Numbered from the stretch's first letter, positions 41,128 to 49,714 are shown. The stretch: 64,000 nucleotides of DNA from Methanobrevibacter sp. (GCA_017434555.1 JAFRFB010000052.1:1-64000); one strand, 5' to 3'. Notes: generated by a model not told the origin, from the letters alone. Program-made: numbers and translations.

Positions 41128-42183
41128 TTAGTTCACATACCTTTTATGATTATATTGTATTTCTTCATCATTTTCAACTACATATAATTTAGTTGTAGCT
41201 AAGTTAGCATGCCCTGCCATTATCCTTATTTGTTCTAAAGGAACATTTTTACTTAATAAACTACAACAGAAACTTCTACGGAAACGATGCGGATGAACAT
41301 TAACCACATCAGCTCTTTTAGCAATAACATTCAAACTATGCTCAATCCCACCATTTTTTAATCTTTTATATGGTTTATGATAACTTACAAATAATGCTGG
41401 ATTCCTATCAGTTCTGGAATCTAAGTAATTTAATATTGCCACCTTTGATGAATCATTGAAATAACATTTTCTTTCTTTATTACCTTTTCCTATAACATAA
41501 AAAGTATTATTATTAAAATCTAAATCATCACGATTAATATTAGATAACTCTGATACTCTTACTCCACTGCTTAATAGTAATTCGAATATTGCTTTTTCTC
41601 TTAGTTTATTACAATTGTTTCTTAGTCTAGCTATTTCTTCTGAAGTGAATGGTTGTCTCACTTGTTTTGGTTGTTTGATTTTTTCAATTTTCTTCATTGG
41701 ATTACGGAATATTAAACCTTCAATATTGCAGAAACTATAAAAACTGGATAAGTAACGACGGTAATTATCTATAGTTCTTTTAGTTGTTCCATTCTCCAGT
41801 AAATAATTAAACCATTCTCGTATGTCATCACTTGTCATTTCAGCTAAACTTTTATCATGAAACTTTAACAAGTAACCGATAACATCATTATATACTTTTA
41901 AGGTGGTTTCTGCTAAACCGATTAATCGTTTAGTTTTATTGAATTGTTCTATTAATGTTTTGTTAACTTCCGTGTAATCTTCATCAAAAACCGATTCTGA
42001 GGATATACTGTAATTCTTAATAGTTTTATTTAATAATTTATTCAATTCAGATAATTGTCTGCTGTTTAAGAATTTTTGCATGTCTCTTAGTATATTGTTG
42101 ATTAAAACATTAACTTCATTATTATCATTGGTTTTGTAGAAGTCGTTTAAAATTACATTTCCAATATTATTTGTTGAATCCAC
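41128..42183 (-). CDS. XerC/D-like tyrosine recombinase, tandem copy 3
   Basis: 351 residues, full set: SSGVRVSELSNINRDDLDF, GKGNKERKCYFN, HPHRFRRSFCCSLL, MAGHANLATTKLYVV. Here a MAGH replaces LLGH. N-terminal element MQKFLNSRQLSELNKLL. Downstream of copy 4 and upstream of the small membrane gene. The conserved Lys in KGNKE is present. Confidence 0.9.
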   Translation of the reverse strand: MDSTNNIGNVILNDFYKTNDNNEVNVLINNILRDMQKFLNSRQLSELNKLLNKTIKNYSISSESVFDEDYTEVNKTLIEQFNKTKRLIGLAETTLKVYNDVIGYLLKFHDKSLAEMTSDDIREWFNYLLENGTTKRTIDNYRRYLSSFYSFCNIEGLIFRNPMKKIEKIKQPKQVRQPFTSEEIARLRNNCNKLREKAIFELLLSSGVRVSELSNINRDDLDFNNNTFYVIGKGNKERKCYFNDSSKVAILNYLDSRTDRNPALFVSYHKPYKRLKNGGIEHSLNVIAKRADVVNVHPHRFRRSFCCSLLSKNVPLEQIRIMAGHANLATTKLYVVENDEEIQYNHKRYVN

Positions 42184-42207
42184 AATTTAACACTCCCAAA
42201 TTTTTTT

Positions 42208-43272
42208 TTAGAAATTAGTATATTTTTTATGAGTCATTTCAATAGTCTTATCATCCAAATCTATATAACGTAGGGTGGTCTCGATACTATCATGCCCCAT
42301 AAGTTTCTGGACTTGATCTATTGGCATGCCTTTTTTAATCATACTGCTGCAGAATGTTCTACGGAATTTATGTGGATGAGCTTTAACATCTGTTTTTTGA
42401 CCTAACCTTTTTATCATTGATTCCACTGCAGTGATGTCTATTTTATTTTTTTGATTATTAACGAATAGGTGTGGATTATTATCTTGTCTTAACTGTAAGT
42501 ATTGTAGCATATAATTTTTAGCTTTTTCACTAAAGTAAACAATACGTTCTTTATCTCCTTTACCATTTACAATTGCTTTGCATTCATTAAAATTAACATC
42601 ATCTATTTTTAATGATACTAACTCACCTACACGCATACCAGATGATAAAAATAATTCAAAAATAGCTTGGTTCCTCATACCAATTATACTAAGTTTTTCT
42701 TTCTTATATCTCAAGTAAGTATGTTTATTTAATTCCCATCTCATACGTTCAATTTCATCATAAGTAAATGCCTTTCTAAGTTTTTTAGGTTCTTTAATTG
42801 CAGGAACACGAAGCATAGGATTTATTACTATTTTTTCTTCATCAGTTAAAAATCTGAAAAAAGAACTTAAATTACGACGAATATTATTTAATGTTACTTT
42901 ACTACAATCATGTTGTGCTTGGTAAAATATGAAGAAATCTTTTAAATCTTCACTACTTAACTCTAAAAATGATTTTATTGTCCATTTATTCAAATTATTA
43001 ATAGCTCCAGTATATGCTCTTAGTGTTTGTTTGGATAATCCTTTAGTTTTCTTGGATTTTATAAATTCTTTTATTAGAATATTATTTGTTTTTTCATAAT
43101 CTAAATCATGATTAGTAGGATTATCTGCGAATGTTAAATTATTAGTATTATAATATAATGATTTATTCAACTCAGATAACTGTTTATTATCAAGAAATCC
43201 TTCCATTCCATTTAGGATATCTTCTATGAATTGTCGTTTATATTCTCCTGTTATTGTTTGAAATGTAGACAT
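42208..43272 (-). CDS. XerC/D-like tyrosine recombinase, tandem copy 4
   Basis: 354 residues, full set: SSGMRVGELVSLKIDDVNF, GKGDKERIVYF, HPHKFRRTFCSSMI, LMGHDSIETTLRYIDLD. N-terminal element EGFLDNKQLSELNKSL. First of the tandem run, with a promoter at 43298-43317, close to its ATG, so the mRNA is nearly leaderless or has a short leader. Confidence 0.9.
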   Translation of the reverse strand: MSTFQTITGEYKRQFIEDILNGMEGFLDNKQLSELNKSLYYNTNNLTFADNPTNHDLDYEKTNNILIKEFIKSKKTKGLSKQTLRAYTGAINNLNKWTIKSFLELSSEDLKDFFIFYQAQHDCSKVTLNNIRRNLSSFFRFLTDEEKIVINPMLRVPAIKEPKKLRKAFTYDEIERMRWELNKHTYLRYKKEKLSIIGMRNQAIFELFLSSGMRVGELVSLKIDDVNFNECKAIVNGKGDKERIVYFSEKAKNYMLQYLQLRQDNNPHLFVNNQKNKIDITAVESMIKRLGQKTDVKAHPHKFRRTFCSSMIKKGMPIDQVQKLMGHDSIETTLRYIDLDDKTIEMTHKKYTNF

Positions 43273-43297
43273 GATAAATTATAGTTTATATGATAAA

Positions 43298-43317
43298 TTA
43301 TATAAATTTATTGGTAT
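43298..43317 (-). promoter_or_regulatory. BRE/TATA promoter
   Basis: Minus strand reads ATACCAATAAATTTATATAAT. It drives the recombinase run and AP2 genes downstream. It is joined on its upstream side to a T-rich terminator run for the ferredoxin gene. Confidence 0.6.
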
Positions 43318-43369
43318 AAAATTTAAGAATATTATAAAAAAAAGAAAAAAAGTAAAAGATTAAATATTT

Positions 43370-43555
43370 TTAATCTGATAAAATTATGGCCTCAACACCA
43401 CATACATCCAAGCAAACTTCACAGTAAGTACAGTTGTCAGGGTTGAAATAGAATTGTCCAGTTATAGCATTAAATAATAAAGCATGAGCACTGCATAATT
43501 CAACACAATCCATACAATAACTGCATTTACTAAAGTCTATGTCTAAATTAACCAC
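43370..43555 (-). CDS. 2[4Fe-4S] ferredoxin
   Basis: 61 residues. Two clusters of the form CxxCxxCxxxC: CSYCMDCVELC and CTYCEVCLDVC, each followed by hydrophobic residues as usual in bacterial-type ferredoxins. It overlaps the gene at 43543. An electron carrier on a mobile element is unusual; it may serve a radical or reductive enzyme of the element (the CysH-like proteins are one candidate, unproven) or be cargo. Confidence 0.85.
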   Translation of the reverse strand: MVNLDIDFSKCSYCMDCVELCSAHALLFNAITGQFYFNPDNCTYCEVCLDVCGVEAIILSD

Positions 43556-43767
43556 ACCACTTCTCCCCTTTTATAATAAGGACTAGGTGGTTTGATTCGT
43601 AGATAAATATTTTTATCATCCAAAGAATCAATTTCTAAATCAAAGACTTCATCATCTTTTAATAGCTTAACATATTTTTGAGGATAATGTAAACGTTTCA
43701 ATTCAGCAGATACATTATTCTCATGACAATAAACCGCATCCATATATTGTAAATCAACAATCTTCAT
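43543..43767 (-). CDS. small unknown protein
   Basis: 74 residues; YCHENNVSAELKRLHYPQ then strands (DEVFDLEIDSLDDKNIYLRI), and a Pro-Tyr-Arg stretch before the stop. It overlaps its neighbours by 4-13 nt. No domain recognised. Confidence 0.62.
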   Translation of the reverse strand: MKIVDLQYMDAVYCHENNVSAELKRLHYPQKYVKLLKDDEVFDLEIDSLDDKNIYLRIKPPSPYYKRGEVVWLI

Positions 43768-43991
43768 TTACCTATTCCTTCAACTAATTCAATTATTAAT
43801 TGTCTTCTAATTCCACTTTTTAAATCTTCACGTTCCATATATGCTCGTAGATAATCAGCAGTTAATCCTCTTTTTTCATAGAGGTTGGTTTCTTCATCTA
43901 GTTTTTTACTTAAATCTTTAACATGATCATCAATTTGAATATACTTTTCACATAACATTCTTAAACTAGCCATCCTAATTAAACCCTCCAT
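43764..43991 (-). CDS. small helical unknown protein
   Basis: 75 residues, helical (YIQIDDHVKDLSKKLDEETN, DLKSGIRRQLIIELVEGIGK). Overlaps the following gene by 4 nt. A coiled-coil or RNA-binding peptide are possible; nothing is specific. Confidence 0.6.
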   Translation of the reverse strand: MEGLIRMASLRMLCEKYIQIDDHVKDLSKKLDEETNLYEKRGLTADYLRAYMEREDLKSGIRRQLIIELVEGIGK

Positions 43992-43993
43992 TA

Positions 43994-44263
43994 TTATTTT
44001 TGGTATTTTGTATAATCACTTGTTACTGTGCCTTTGCTCCAGTCACCTTCGAATATGCAAAGGTCAGTTGCATTAGCAATAGTCAATGATTCATATTCAC
44101 TATACTCTTCAGGAGTCATATCCTTATTATAATGTTTTTTTAATTCTTCTGGGAAATTCCACATTAACGCCAACTCATTATTAACAGGAGTGTCTTCTGG
44201 GAATTGTTTTAGTAATTCTATTAAACTTGTTGTTGTATAATTAGTCATCACCAGATACCTCAC
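43994..44263 (-). CDS. unknown protein of the P-E-D-x-V group
   Basis: 89 residues. It begins with a helix and then LIELLKQFPEDTPVNNELAL, like the phage-type proteins at 53170 (LKQYPEDSEV) and 58838 (LSKYPRDMEV). The rest is Tyr/Glu-rich. Small phage-type protein of unknown function. Confidence 0.65.
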   Translation of the reverse strand: MRYLVMTNYTTTSLIELLKQFPEDTPVNNELALMWNFPEELKKHYNKDMTPEEYSEYESLTIANATDLCIFEGDWSKGTVTSDYTKYQK

Positions 44264-44544
44264 TCATTATTTACTGGTTTTATTTTTGCATTAGATAATA
44301 TTTTCAATACTTCCAAGCTTGCACGTTCCTCACTAGTCTCCGGAGCAACTACATTAGTATAGAAATATTTCTCCAATTCTAAGTACCTTGATTCAGCAGT
44401 AAAATCTAAATATTCATCATCACCATACTTACGGTGGAATCTTTTTAGTCTAGCTACGAAGTTACGGTGTTTTGTTTTAATACGATTCTCTGCTAAGTAT
44501 GTCATCATTAAATCGTATCCTTCACGCATATAATCCCCATTCAT
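44260..44544 (-). CDS. unknown small protein
   Basis: 94 residues from the ATG at 44544 (GGAGGATTAAAAA upstream); the frame extends to 44592 but would overlap the ASCH gene more. Basic N-terminal half (IKTKHRNFVARLKRFHRKYG), then helices. No domain recognised. Confidence 0.62.
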   Translation of the reverse strand: MNGDYMREGYDLMMTYLAENRIKTKHRNFVARLKRFHRKYGDDEYLDFTAESRYLELEKYFYTNVVAPETSEERASLEVLKILSNAKIKPVNNE

Positions 44545-44551
44545 TTTATTT

Positions 44552-44950
44552 TTAATCCTCCAATTCTTTTGTAATCTTTTTTTCAAATTCATTTAAACAC
44601 TTAAGTAAATCCCGACCATAATTATTTACTAATTCAAAACGGTAATAGTATACATAATCATTAGTTTTAAGTTCAGGGTAAATATTTTTCAATTCATGTC
44701 TTAACAAACATGGATGCATATATCCTTCACTTTCTGCTTCTTTATCAGTTAAATCAATTAACCTTTTACTGTAATGCTCTTTTATCCTAAGTATTAATAC
44801 TTCCCCTATTTCATGGAAATATGCAAAACATAAATCATCCACTCGTAATGGTTTACTACCAGCACGTATAGTAGAATACTTATATCCACTTTTTATTACT
44901 GGATAAAAATCCTTATGGAATTTTAATACATAATCCACTGGTTTATTCAT
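44552..44950 (-). CDS. ASCH-domain protein
   Basis: 132 residues. The ASCH (PUA-like, RNA-binding) pattern: FHKDFYPVIKSGYKYSTIRAGSKPLRVDDLCFAYF, with the strands after it and ELKTNDYVYYYRFELV near the end. ASCH proteins bind RNA or act as nucleases/hydrolases on nucleosides. Here it is in a run of small genes, so the target is unknown. Confidence 0.75.
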   Translation of the reverse strand: MNKPVDYVLKFHKDFYPVIKSGYKYSTIRAGSKPLRVDDLCFAYFHEIGEVLILRIKEHYSKRLIDLTDKEAESEGYMHPCLLRHELKNIYPELKTNDYVYYYRFELVNNYGRDLLKCLNEFEKKITKELED

Positions 44951-44982
44951 AATAATAATCCCTCCTTCAATTATTTATTATT

Positions 44983-45306
44983 TTATTTTAGGTAGATTAT
45001 TGGATAATCCGTTAATCTACTTGTTCGTAAAGCATAATTAATATTAGTAACACTCCATTTTAAACCGGATTCTTTAACTTTCAATCGTAGTTTCATGAAA
45101 TCCACATTATTAAAAACATTTAAGCCATCGTCGTATTTCCAATAATAACCATTGGTGCATCTATGACAGTTCATTTTGTAGACGGCGTAAAATCCGGTTT
45201 GAGTATTTTCTAATACTTTTGTTTTACGTTTTTTAGGTCTTCTCTTCTTTTTCTTCTTTTTGGGTTCCTTTTTTGTTTCGTTTATTAAATCTTTTAATAA
45301 AACCAT
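44983..45306 (-). CDS. small basic protein with one TGFYAV repeat
   Basis: 107 residues. Basic N-terminus (ETKKEPKKKKKKRRPKKRK) and one copy of the repeat found in the GIY-YIG protein: NTQTGFYAVYKMNCH, GYYWKYDDGLNVFNNV, GLKWSVTNINYAL. This repeat also occurs in 17584-19509. It is the smallest member of the set. Confidence 0.75.
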   Translation of the reverse strand: MVLLKDLINETKKEPKKKKKKRRPKKRKTKVLENTQTGFYAVYKMNCHRCTNGYYWKYDDGLNVFNNVDFMKLRLKVKESGLKWSVTNINYALRTSRLTDYPIIYLK

Positions 45307-45431
45307 TTAGTTTTATATTTTTCTCTGAATTTTCTTTTACCTTCGTCATCAAGTTTATGATAAATATATGCCCAACTAACTTTAATGGGAATTATTTCAA
45401 AATCTTTACTTATATTCTTTTTATCCACCAT
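45294..45431 (-). CDS. very small basic protein
   Basis: 45 residues; FEIIPIKVSWAYIYHKLDDE and a basic helix (GKRKFREKYKTKWFY). Its stop overlaps the start of the next gene by 13 nt, typical of coupled real genes. No domain recognised. Confidence 0.5.
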   Translation of the reverse strand: MVDKKNISKDFEIIPIKVSWAYIYHKLDDEGKRKFREKYKTKWFY

Positions 45432-45442
45432 AATAGTTTTTT

Positions 45443-45586
45443 TTATTTCATTACTACCCCATTAACAAAGAATATTACTCCTAAACTTAATAGGAACCCT
45501 GCATAATTCTCAGTTATAATATATGGTACAATATTTAATATTACTAATCCAGTTATTATGAAACTGCATCTAACAACATCAACCAT
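45443..45586 (-). CDS. small membrane protein
   Basis: 47 residues with two hydrophobic segments (CSFIITGLVILNIVPYII, AGFLLSLGVIFFVNGVVM). Ends before the 45294 gene. It resembles the small membrane proteins at 40958 and 47107 only in architecture. Confidence 0.5.
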   Translation of the reverse strand: MVDVVRCSFIITGLVILNIVPYIITENYAGFLLSLGVIFFVNGVVMK

Positions 45587-45605
45587 AATAATATCTACTC
45601 TTTAT

Positions 45606-45851
45606 TTAATCCTCCCATTTCCTAACAGGTATACGCCTTATTTCACACTCCTCAACATCCTCAATTAAATTACCTCTTAATTGTAATGGATATCGGGTAA
45701 TATGTACTTGTTCGTAACTGCAACAGGAGTATTTATTGCAGAACTCCTGTGCAAAATACTCATCATCAACATAACCCACCGTCCAATCAATAATATCCAA
45801 ATAATCATCCTCTACTTCATCAAAATCTAATCTTTGAACAATCCTAAACAA
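45606..45851 (-). CDS. unknown protein with Cys pairs
   Basis: 81 residues, Asp/Glu-rich, with CNKYSCCS and a later CEIRRIPVRKW. It overlaps the gene at 45827 by 25 nt. No domain recognised. Confidence 0.62.
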   Translation of the reverse strand: MFRIVQRLDFDEVEDDYLDIIDWTVGYVDDEYFAQEFCNKYSCCSYEQVHITRYPLQLRGNLIEDVEECEIRRIPVRKWED

Positions 45852-46273
45852 TATACAGCACCTCCTCCTAATATAATAACAGTTTCATTATATGTTTGCA
45901 CACTTCGATATAAGCATGCAAGTTCAGGTATTAAGTGTTCAGGGAAATCAAACCTTACACTCAAATATATTGGTAAAGTATTCTTTTTCCAAGTAACATA
46001 AATACTCTTAAACTTACTTAATTGTTCATAATAAATATTACGTCTTTTACGAGATTGACTATGAACATATGTACTTTGAATATCAAATAATTGTTTAATA
46101 TCTAATCTTAAACGATTAGCCTCCGAATAATTACTCACATTATACTCCCTGATAAACACATACTCCCAAAACTTATAAATTAACCTGTTAATCTTTTTCT
46201 CACGATTAATATACACTTTACCTTTTTTATTACGTCGGCGCCCAACATTTCCTTTCTTATACCTTTTACCCAT
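45827..46273 (-). CDS. basic unknown protein
   Basis: 148 residues. Very basic N-terminus (GKRYKKGNVGRRRNKKGKVY) then helices (REKKINRLIYKFWEYVFIREY). Likely to bind nucleic acid. The C-terminus is hydrophobic (TVIILGGGAVYCLG). No domain recognised. Confidence 0.66.
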   Translation of the reverse strand: MGKRYKKGNVGRRRNKKGKVYINREKKINRLIYKFWEYVFIREYNVSNYSEANRLRLDIKQLFDIQSTYVHSQSRKRRNIYYEQLSKFKSIYVTWKKNTLPIYLSVRFDFPEHLIPELACLYRSVQTYNETVIILGGGAVYCLGLFKD

Positions 46274-46283
46274 AATTCCCCTT

Positions 46284-46823
46284 TTAGTCTAAGTAACCCT
46301 CCTTAATCTTATCATGAAACTCAGCTGATGACTTGAAACCTAACTTCTTAGCCAACTTAACAGCCATAGTTAAATAAGTTTGCCTGTCAGCATCCAACTC
46401 GTTTAATAAATCTACCACTTCATTATTTAATAATACATCACCACCACAGTTCTGATAATCAATAAAACCTAATTCACTATCATAACAGAATCTTTTACCC
46501 TCCATATTATCATCTAATTGTTTTATTTTCATATTCCATTCTGGATCAAGTATCCATCTTCGACCATCCTTGAAACTTATATAAGCTATTGAATCATCAC
46601 CATGTCCACAGCATGCATTATCTATAAAACTACATGTGGTTAATCCTTGCAGGCAAAAGTCAACATCCTCTACACCGTTAATGTCTAAACTTGGTTTATT
46701 ACACTTTGGACATAGTTTTGTTTTTTTACCATGAATATTAACATCACCATCTGGATACTCCCAAGTATTAGACGTATAGTTATATGTTACTTTTTCTCCG
46801 TTTTCATCAAACATGTAAGTCAT
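46284..46823 (-). CDS. unknown protein with zinc-type cysteines
   Basis: 179 residues. CPKCNKPS and later cysteines (CLQGLTTC, CCGHGDD) in the first half suggest a zinc site. The C-terminal part is helical (LLNELDADRQTYLTMAVKLA). Followed by the 46835 gene 11 nt upstream. Confidence 0.68.
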   Translation of the reverse strand: MTYMFDENGEKVTYNYTSNTWEYPDGDVNIHGKKTKLCPKCNKPSLDINGVEDVDFCLQGLTTCSFIDNACCGHGDDSIAYISFKDGRRWILDPEWNMKIKQLDDNMEGKRFCYDSELGFIDYQNCGGDVLLNNEVVDLLNELDADRQTYLTMAVKLAKKLGFKSSAEFHDKIKEGYLD

Positions 46824-46834
46824 GATAATTTTTT

Positions 46835-47077
46835 TTATCCTGTGTATGAGTATTTCTTTAAAGCATCACCAGCATACTTAATACTATTACACATATCACT
46901 TAACGATAATCCTAGTTCATCAAAGCCTTGGCGCATCATCAATTCAATAACCTTACCTCGGATACTTTTAACAGTATAGTAATCATCATCTTTTTGTAAT
47001 CGTTGATAATAATCAATTACCTTATCAATTACAAGGTTACAATATTCCTCATCTAATAATCTAATTAATTCATCCAT
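46835..47077 (-). CDS. helical small protein
   Basis: 80 residues, helical (CNLVIDKVIDYYQRLQKDDD, GKVIELMMRQGFDELGLSL). No domain recognised. It lies upstream of the gene at 46284. Confidence 0.62.
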   Translation of the reverse strand: MDELIRLLDEEYCNLVIDKVIDYYQRLQKDDDYYTVKSIRGKVIELMMRQGFDELGLSLSDMCNSIKYAGDALKKYSYTG

Positions 47078-47106
47078 AAAAATTATATCCTCAATTTCTC
47101 TTTTTT

Positions 47107-47268
47107 TTATACAAATAGGAGCATACTGGAAGCTAATCCAAACAATCCTAAAACAATAATATTAGTTATACACATACTCCATTGATTATAATATAATCCA
47201 GTAATGCAAACAGTGACTATTATGAATATTAGGAAAATCAAAGGTAATGGAATAACTCCCAAATTCAT
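47107..47268 (-). CDS. small membrane protein
   Basis: 53 residues with two hydrophobic segments (PLPLIFLIFIIVTVCITG, MCITNIIVLGLFGLASSML). Its ATG overlaps the stop of the gene at 47265 (ATGA). Membrane anchor of unknown role. Confidence 0.55.
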   Translation of the reverse strand: MNLGVIPLPLIFLIFIIVTVCITGLYYNQWSMCITNIIVLGLFGLASSMLLFV

Positions 47269-47699
47269 TTTTCTCCTATTTGTAATTCATTTATTAATTC
47301 ATTTAAAACATTAACTACTGCTTTCACCTCAGCACCAGTAAGCAGATAACCTTTACGATTATTCACTTCTTCAATCTTACCATACAATTTATCAATTACT
47401 TCTTTTTTATAAGATTCTTCCAATTCCTTTATCTTCTCCGTTAATTCATTAAATTTAAAACATTCATCCACAATACCAATTAATTGCTCACCAGTACGAC
47501 GATTCACAATAAAGCTATCATGAATATACCACTCATCACCATCGAAACAAGACTCAGCAACATAACCAAGATTACGATACAATTCAATGAAATCATGTTT
47601 ATTAAAAACACAAGTACTACTTGGTGTTTTTAAAGTGTATTCATCCTTATTAATGCATTGTACTTTCCAAGTATCATTATTCCATTCCTCAAAAACCAT
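47265..47699 (-). CDS. unknown protein
   Basis: 144 residues from the ATG at 47699 (the frame is open to a GTG at 47711). It has TWKVQCINKDEYTLKTPSST and a C-terminal helical half (KIKELEESYKKEVIDKLYG, then VVNVLNELINELQ). The layout is like the coiled-coil family. The stop overlaps the small membrane gene. Confidence 0.66.
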   Translation of the reverse strand: MVFEEWNNDTWKVQCINKDEYTLKTPSSTCVFNKHDFIELYRNLGYVAESCFDGDEWYIHDSFIVNRRTGEQLIGIVDECFKFNELTEKIKELEESYKKEVIDKLYGKIEEVNNRKGYLLTGAEVKAVVNVLNELINELQIGEK

Positions 47700-47892
47700 G
47701 ATAACCCACACGCCCCGCAGTTTTAACTAATTCTAAAATATCCTCTATATTATAATTACATAAGCATTCTGTATCCCCTGTAACATTTTCACCTTCTTTT
47801 TTACATCTTATGTGTGTTGTTGCTTTTTCTGTCCTGTTATTGTAAGTGTAGCTATTTACTTTTGCATATGGGCACATACTAGTACACTTCAT
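47689..47892 (-). CDS. small Cys-rich protein
   Basis: 67 residues from the ATG at 47892 (GAGGATT upstream). Cysteines at KCTSMCPYAKV, HIRCKKEG and ECLCNYNIEDILEL suggest a compact metal-binding fold. No domain recognised. Confidence 0.65.
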   Translation of the reverse strand: MKCTSMCPYAKVNSYTYNNRTEKATTHIRCKKEGENVTGDTECLCNYNIEDILELVKTAGRVGYHGF

Positions 47893-48181
47893 AATCCTCA
47901 ATCCCTAACTCTCTTTTCAAATTATTCAAATCAATAGTAAAATCTCTGAAATAAGTGTCTCTTGTTTCAAGATACTTCTTATTATTGAATCGTATCTGAG
48001 AATTAATCAACCGAATAGTATCCTCTTTAAATTCTCTTAACTCAGCATTCTCTTTTTCTAATCTTATTAATCTTTTTTCACAAATATTTAATTGTGCTTC
48101 TTTTTTCAATTCCACAGAGTTAGTAACTTCATCTGTTTTCACAATTCCAACAATATCATCCACACTTATTTTATCAACCAT
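47879..48181 (-). CDS. coiled-coil family protein
   Basis: 100 residues from the ATG at 48181. It has a coiled coil (NICEKRLIRLEKENAELREF) and a helix-rich C-terminal half. One of the paralogous short coiled-coil set of this element. Confidence 0.68.
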   Translation of the reverse strand: MVDKISVDDIVGIVKTDEVTNSVELKKEAQLNICEKRLIRLEKENAELREFKEDTIRLINSQIRFNNKKYLETRDTYFRDFTIDLNNLKRELGIEDYEVY

Positions 48182-48222
48182 TTTTTTATACCAACCCATC
48201 CATTCATCATTTATTCTTTTTT

Positions 48223-48591
48223 TTAAGATAATAACCTATCTATTTTTTCTACAACTTCTTTTAACACTTCAATTTGATGTTCTATTTTCAATTTCTCCTC
48301 AGCATCAGTAACATACTCTAATCTTGCATTTAACATATTTAATTCTTCTTGAGGTATAACCTGTATTGCCTCACGAGTATAAAACTCAGTATTCGCATCA
48401 CTATCATACATTATACGGTCATCATTACATTTATTATACAACCTATTAATTTCATTGATACATTCAGGTAATTCCGTATTTAAATCAAATTCACTCTTAT
48501 CATATTCATATTCATAAATATTAATTTTCACAGTATTCTTAGTAGGATTATATTTAAAATAATCTGGAAGAATTATGCCATTTTCAATCAT
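48223..48591 (-). CDS. unknown protein with C-terminal coiled coil
   Basis: 122 residues: beta start (GIILPDYFKYNPTKNTVKIN), then helices with heptads (EELNMLNARLEYVTDAEEKL, EHQIEVLKEVVEKIDRLL). It overlaps the gene at 48588 by 4 nt. Confidence 0.68.
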   Translation of the reverse strand: MIENGIILPDYFKYNPTKNTVKINIYEYEYDKSEFDLNTELPECINEINRLYNKCNDDRIMYDSDANTEFYTREAIQVIPQEELNMLNARLEYVTDAEEKLKIEHQIEVLKEVVEKIDRLLS

Positions 48592-49013
48592 ATATTAAAC
48601 CTCTCTTTTGCAATTGAAATATATTCATTTAATAATTCTCTTTCTTGGTCATGGTCTTGTAGGTCGGCATTATTCCAAATTGCCTCTCCTAAATCTATAC
48701 CGAAATAATCATTGTACATTAAAAACCATGCAAGATTATGATATACTTTTTCTTCAAGTTCAACAACCCTATTTTTTAAATATTCATTCTCATCAACCAA
48801 TGCATTCAATTCCAATGCTAAATCATGTTCTCCCACTTTTAACTCCTCATTCTCCTCTGATAAATTATTTAAGTTGCTGATTATACTTTCTGCACTTTCT
48901 CTGTTGAATTTATCAAAATCAATATAAGGATTATTGATTAAAGTTCCTTTGTGGTATAAATAATAAATTCCATTACTACATAACCTTAATTCATATTGTT
49001 TATTTTTATTCAT
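48588..49013 (-). CDS. coiled-coil family protein
   Basis: 141 residues showing the family layout clearly: KQYELRLCSNGIYYLYHKG, SAESIISNLNNLSEENEELK, and a C-terminal domain with WFLMYNDYFGIDLGEAIW. The paralogous set may make scaffold or anti-defence proteins, but the function is unknown. Confidence 0.72.
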   Translation of the reverse strand: MNKNKQYELRLCSNGIYYLYHKGTLINNPYIDFDKFNRESAESIISNLNNLSEENEELKVGEHDLALELNALVDENEYLKNRVVELEEKVYHNLAWFLMYNDYFGIDLGEAIWNNADLQDHDQERELLNEYISIAKERFNI

Positions 49014-49031
49014 TCTATTTTCAACCCCTTA

Positions 49032-49196
49032 TTAATCATTCCATAACTTATATCGTGATGGTTTCGGAGAGAATATTCTAATTCTTCTACGGTAACCTTT
49101 AAAAGCATTATATTTTCCAAAACCATGAAACTTAGTCTTATGAGAACACCAGTTGTATCGTCTCCATTGGATTGGTAATGTTCTATGAAATTTCAT
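49032..49196 (-). CDS. small basic aromatic protein
   Basis: 54 residues, very basic (MKFHRTLPIQWRRYNWCSHK, FKGYRRRIRIFSPKPSRYKL). Its start overlaps the stop of the gene at 49193 (4-nt type). Likely nucleic-acid binding by charge only. Confidence 0.55.
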   Translation of the reverse strand: MKFHRTLPIQWRRYNWCSHKTKFHGFGKYNAFKGYRRRIRIFSPKPSRYKLWND

Positions 49197-49708
49197 TCTA
49201 TTTCAACTCCCTCTCCAATATTATTTATTTTATCATAAGCTAATTTTAATTGATTATTTAAACGTTCCACTTCATTTTCCAAAGAAATATTATTGTTTCG
49301 TAAGGTTTTATTTTCTTCACCTAAACTATATAAATTATTAGCTGCTATAGCCAAACCATCCTCTTTATAACCTTCCTCTTCATTCAATACTTGAATTGAG
49401 CATTCAGTTATGAATGCATAATGATTAATCCATTTTTGAAGTTTCTGGTTTTTATCTTCCAACACCCCATTTTCATTATTGAAATTATTTAATAATGCGA
49501 GGTTTTCATCAGCAGTTAAACTATACTCATACAAATACTCATAATAATCTTCCATTGCCATACGTAAGACTTCATCTTCACTAAACTCTTCACTATCATC
49601 ACAATGGTAATATTCTTCTTTAAAATCCTCTAAAGATTTTAAACCCTTTGTATCTACGAGGTAATATATTTCATCATCTAATAATTTAACAAAACGATTC
49701 TTACTCAT
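49193..49708 (-). CDS. coiled-coil family protein
   Basis: 171 residues. KNRFVKLLDDEIYYLVDTKG at the start and two coiled-coil stretches (LALLNNFNNENGVLEDKNQK, ISLENEVERLNNQLKLAY). The family layout is preserved with a longer middle. Confidence 0.72.
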   Translation of the reverse strand: MSKNRFVKLLDDEIYYLVDTKGLKSLEDFKEEYYHCDDSEEFSEDEVLRMAMEDYYEYLYEYSLTADENLALLNNFNNENGVLEDKNQKLQKWINHYAFITECSIQVLNEEEGYKEDGLAIAANNLYSLGEENKTLRNNNISLENEVERLNNQLKLAYDKINNIGEGVEIE

Positions 49709-49714
49709 ATGCCT

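Noticed and set aside
35205-43272. Diversity-generating retroelement for the AP2 repeats
   Set aside because: No reverse transcriptase and no template/variable repeat pair found.
45273-45506. Plus-strand frame at 45273-45506
   Set aside because: Antisense to two small minus-strand genes that overlap their neighbours in the usual way.
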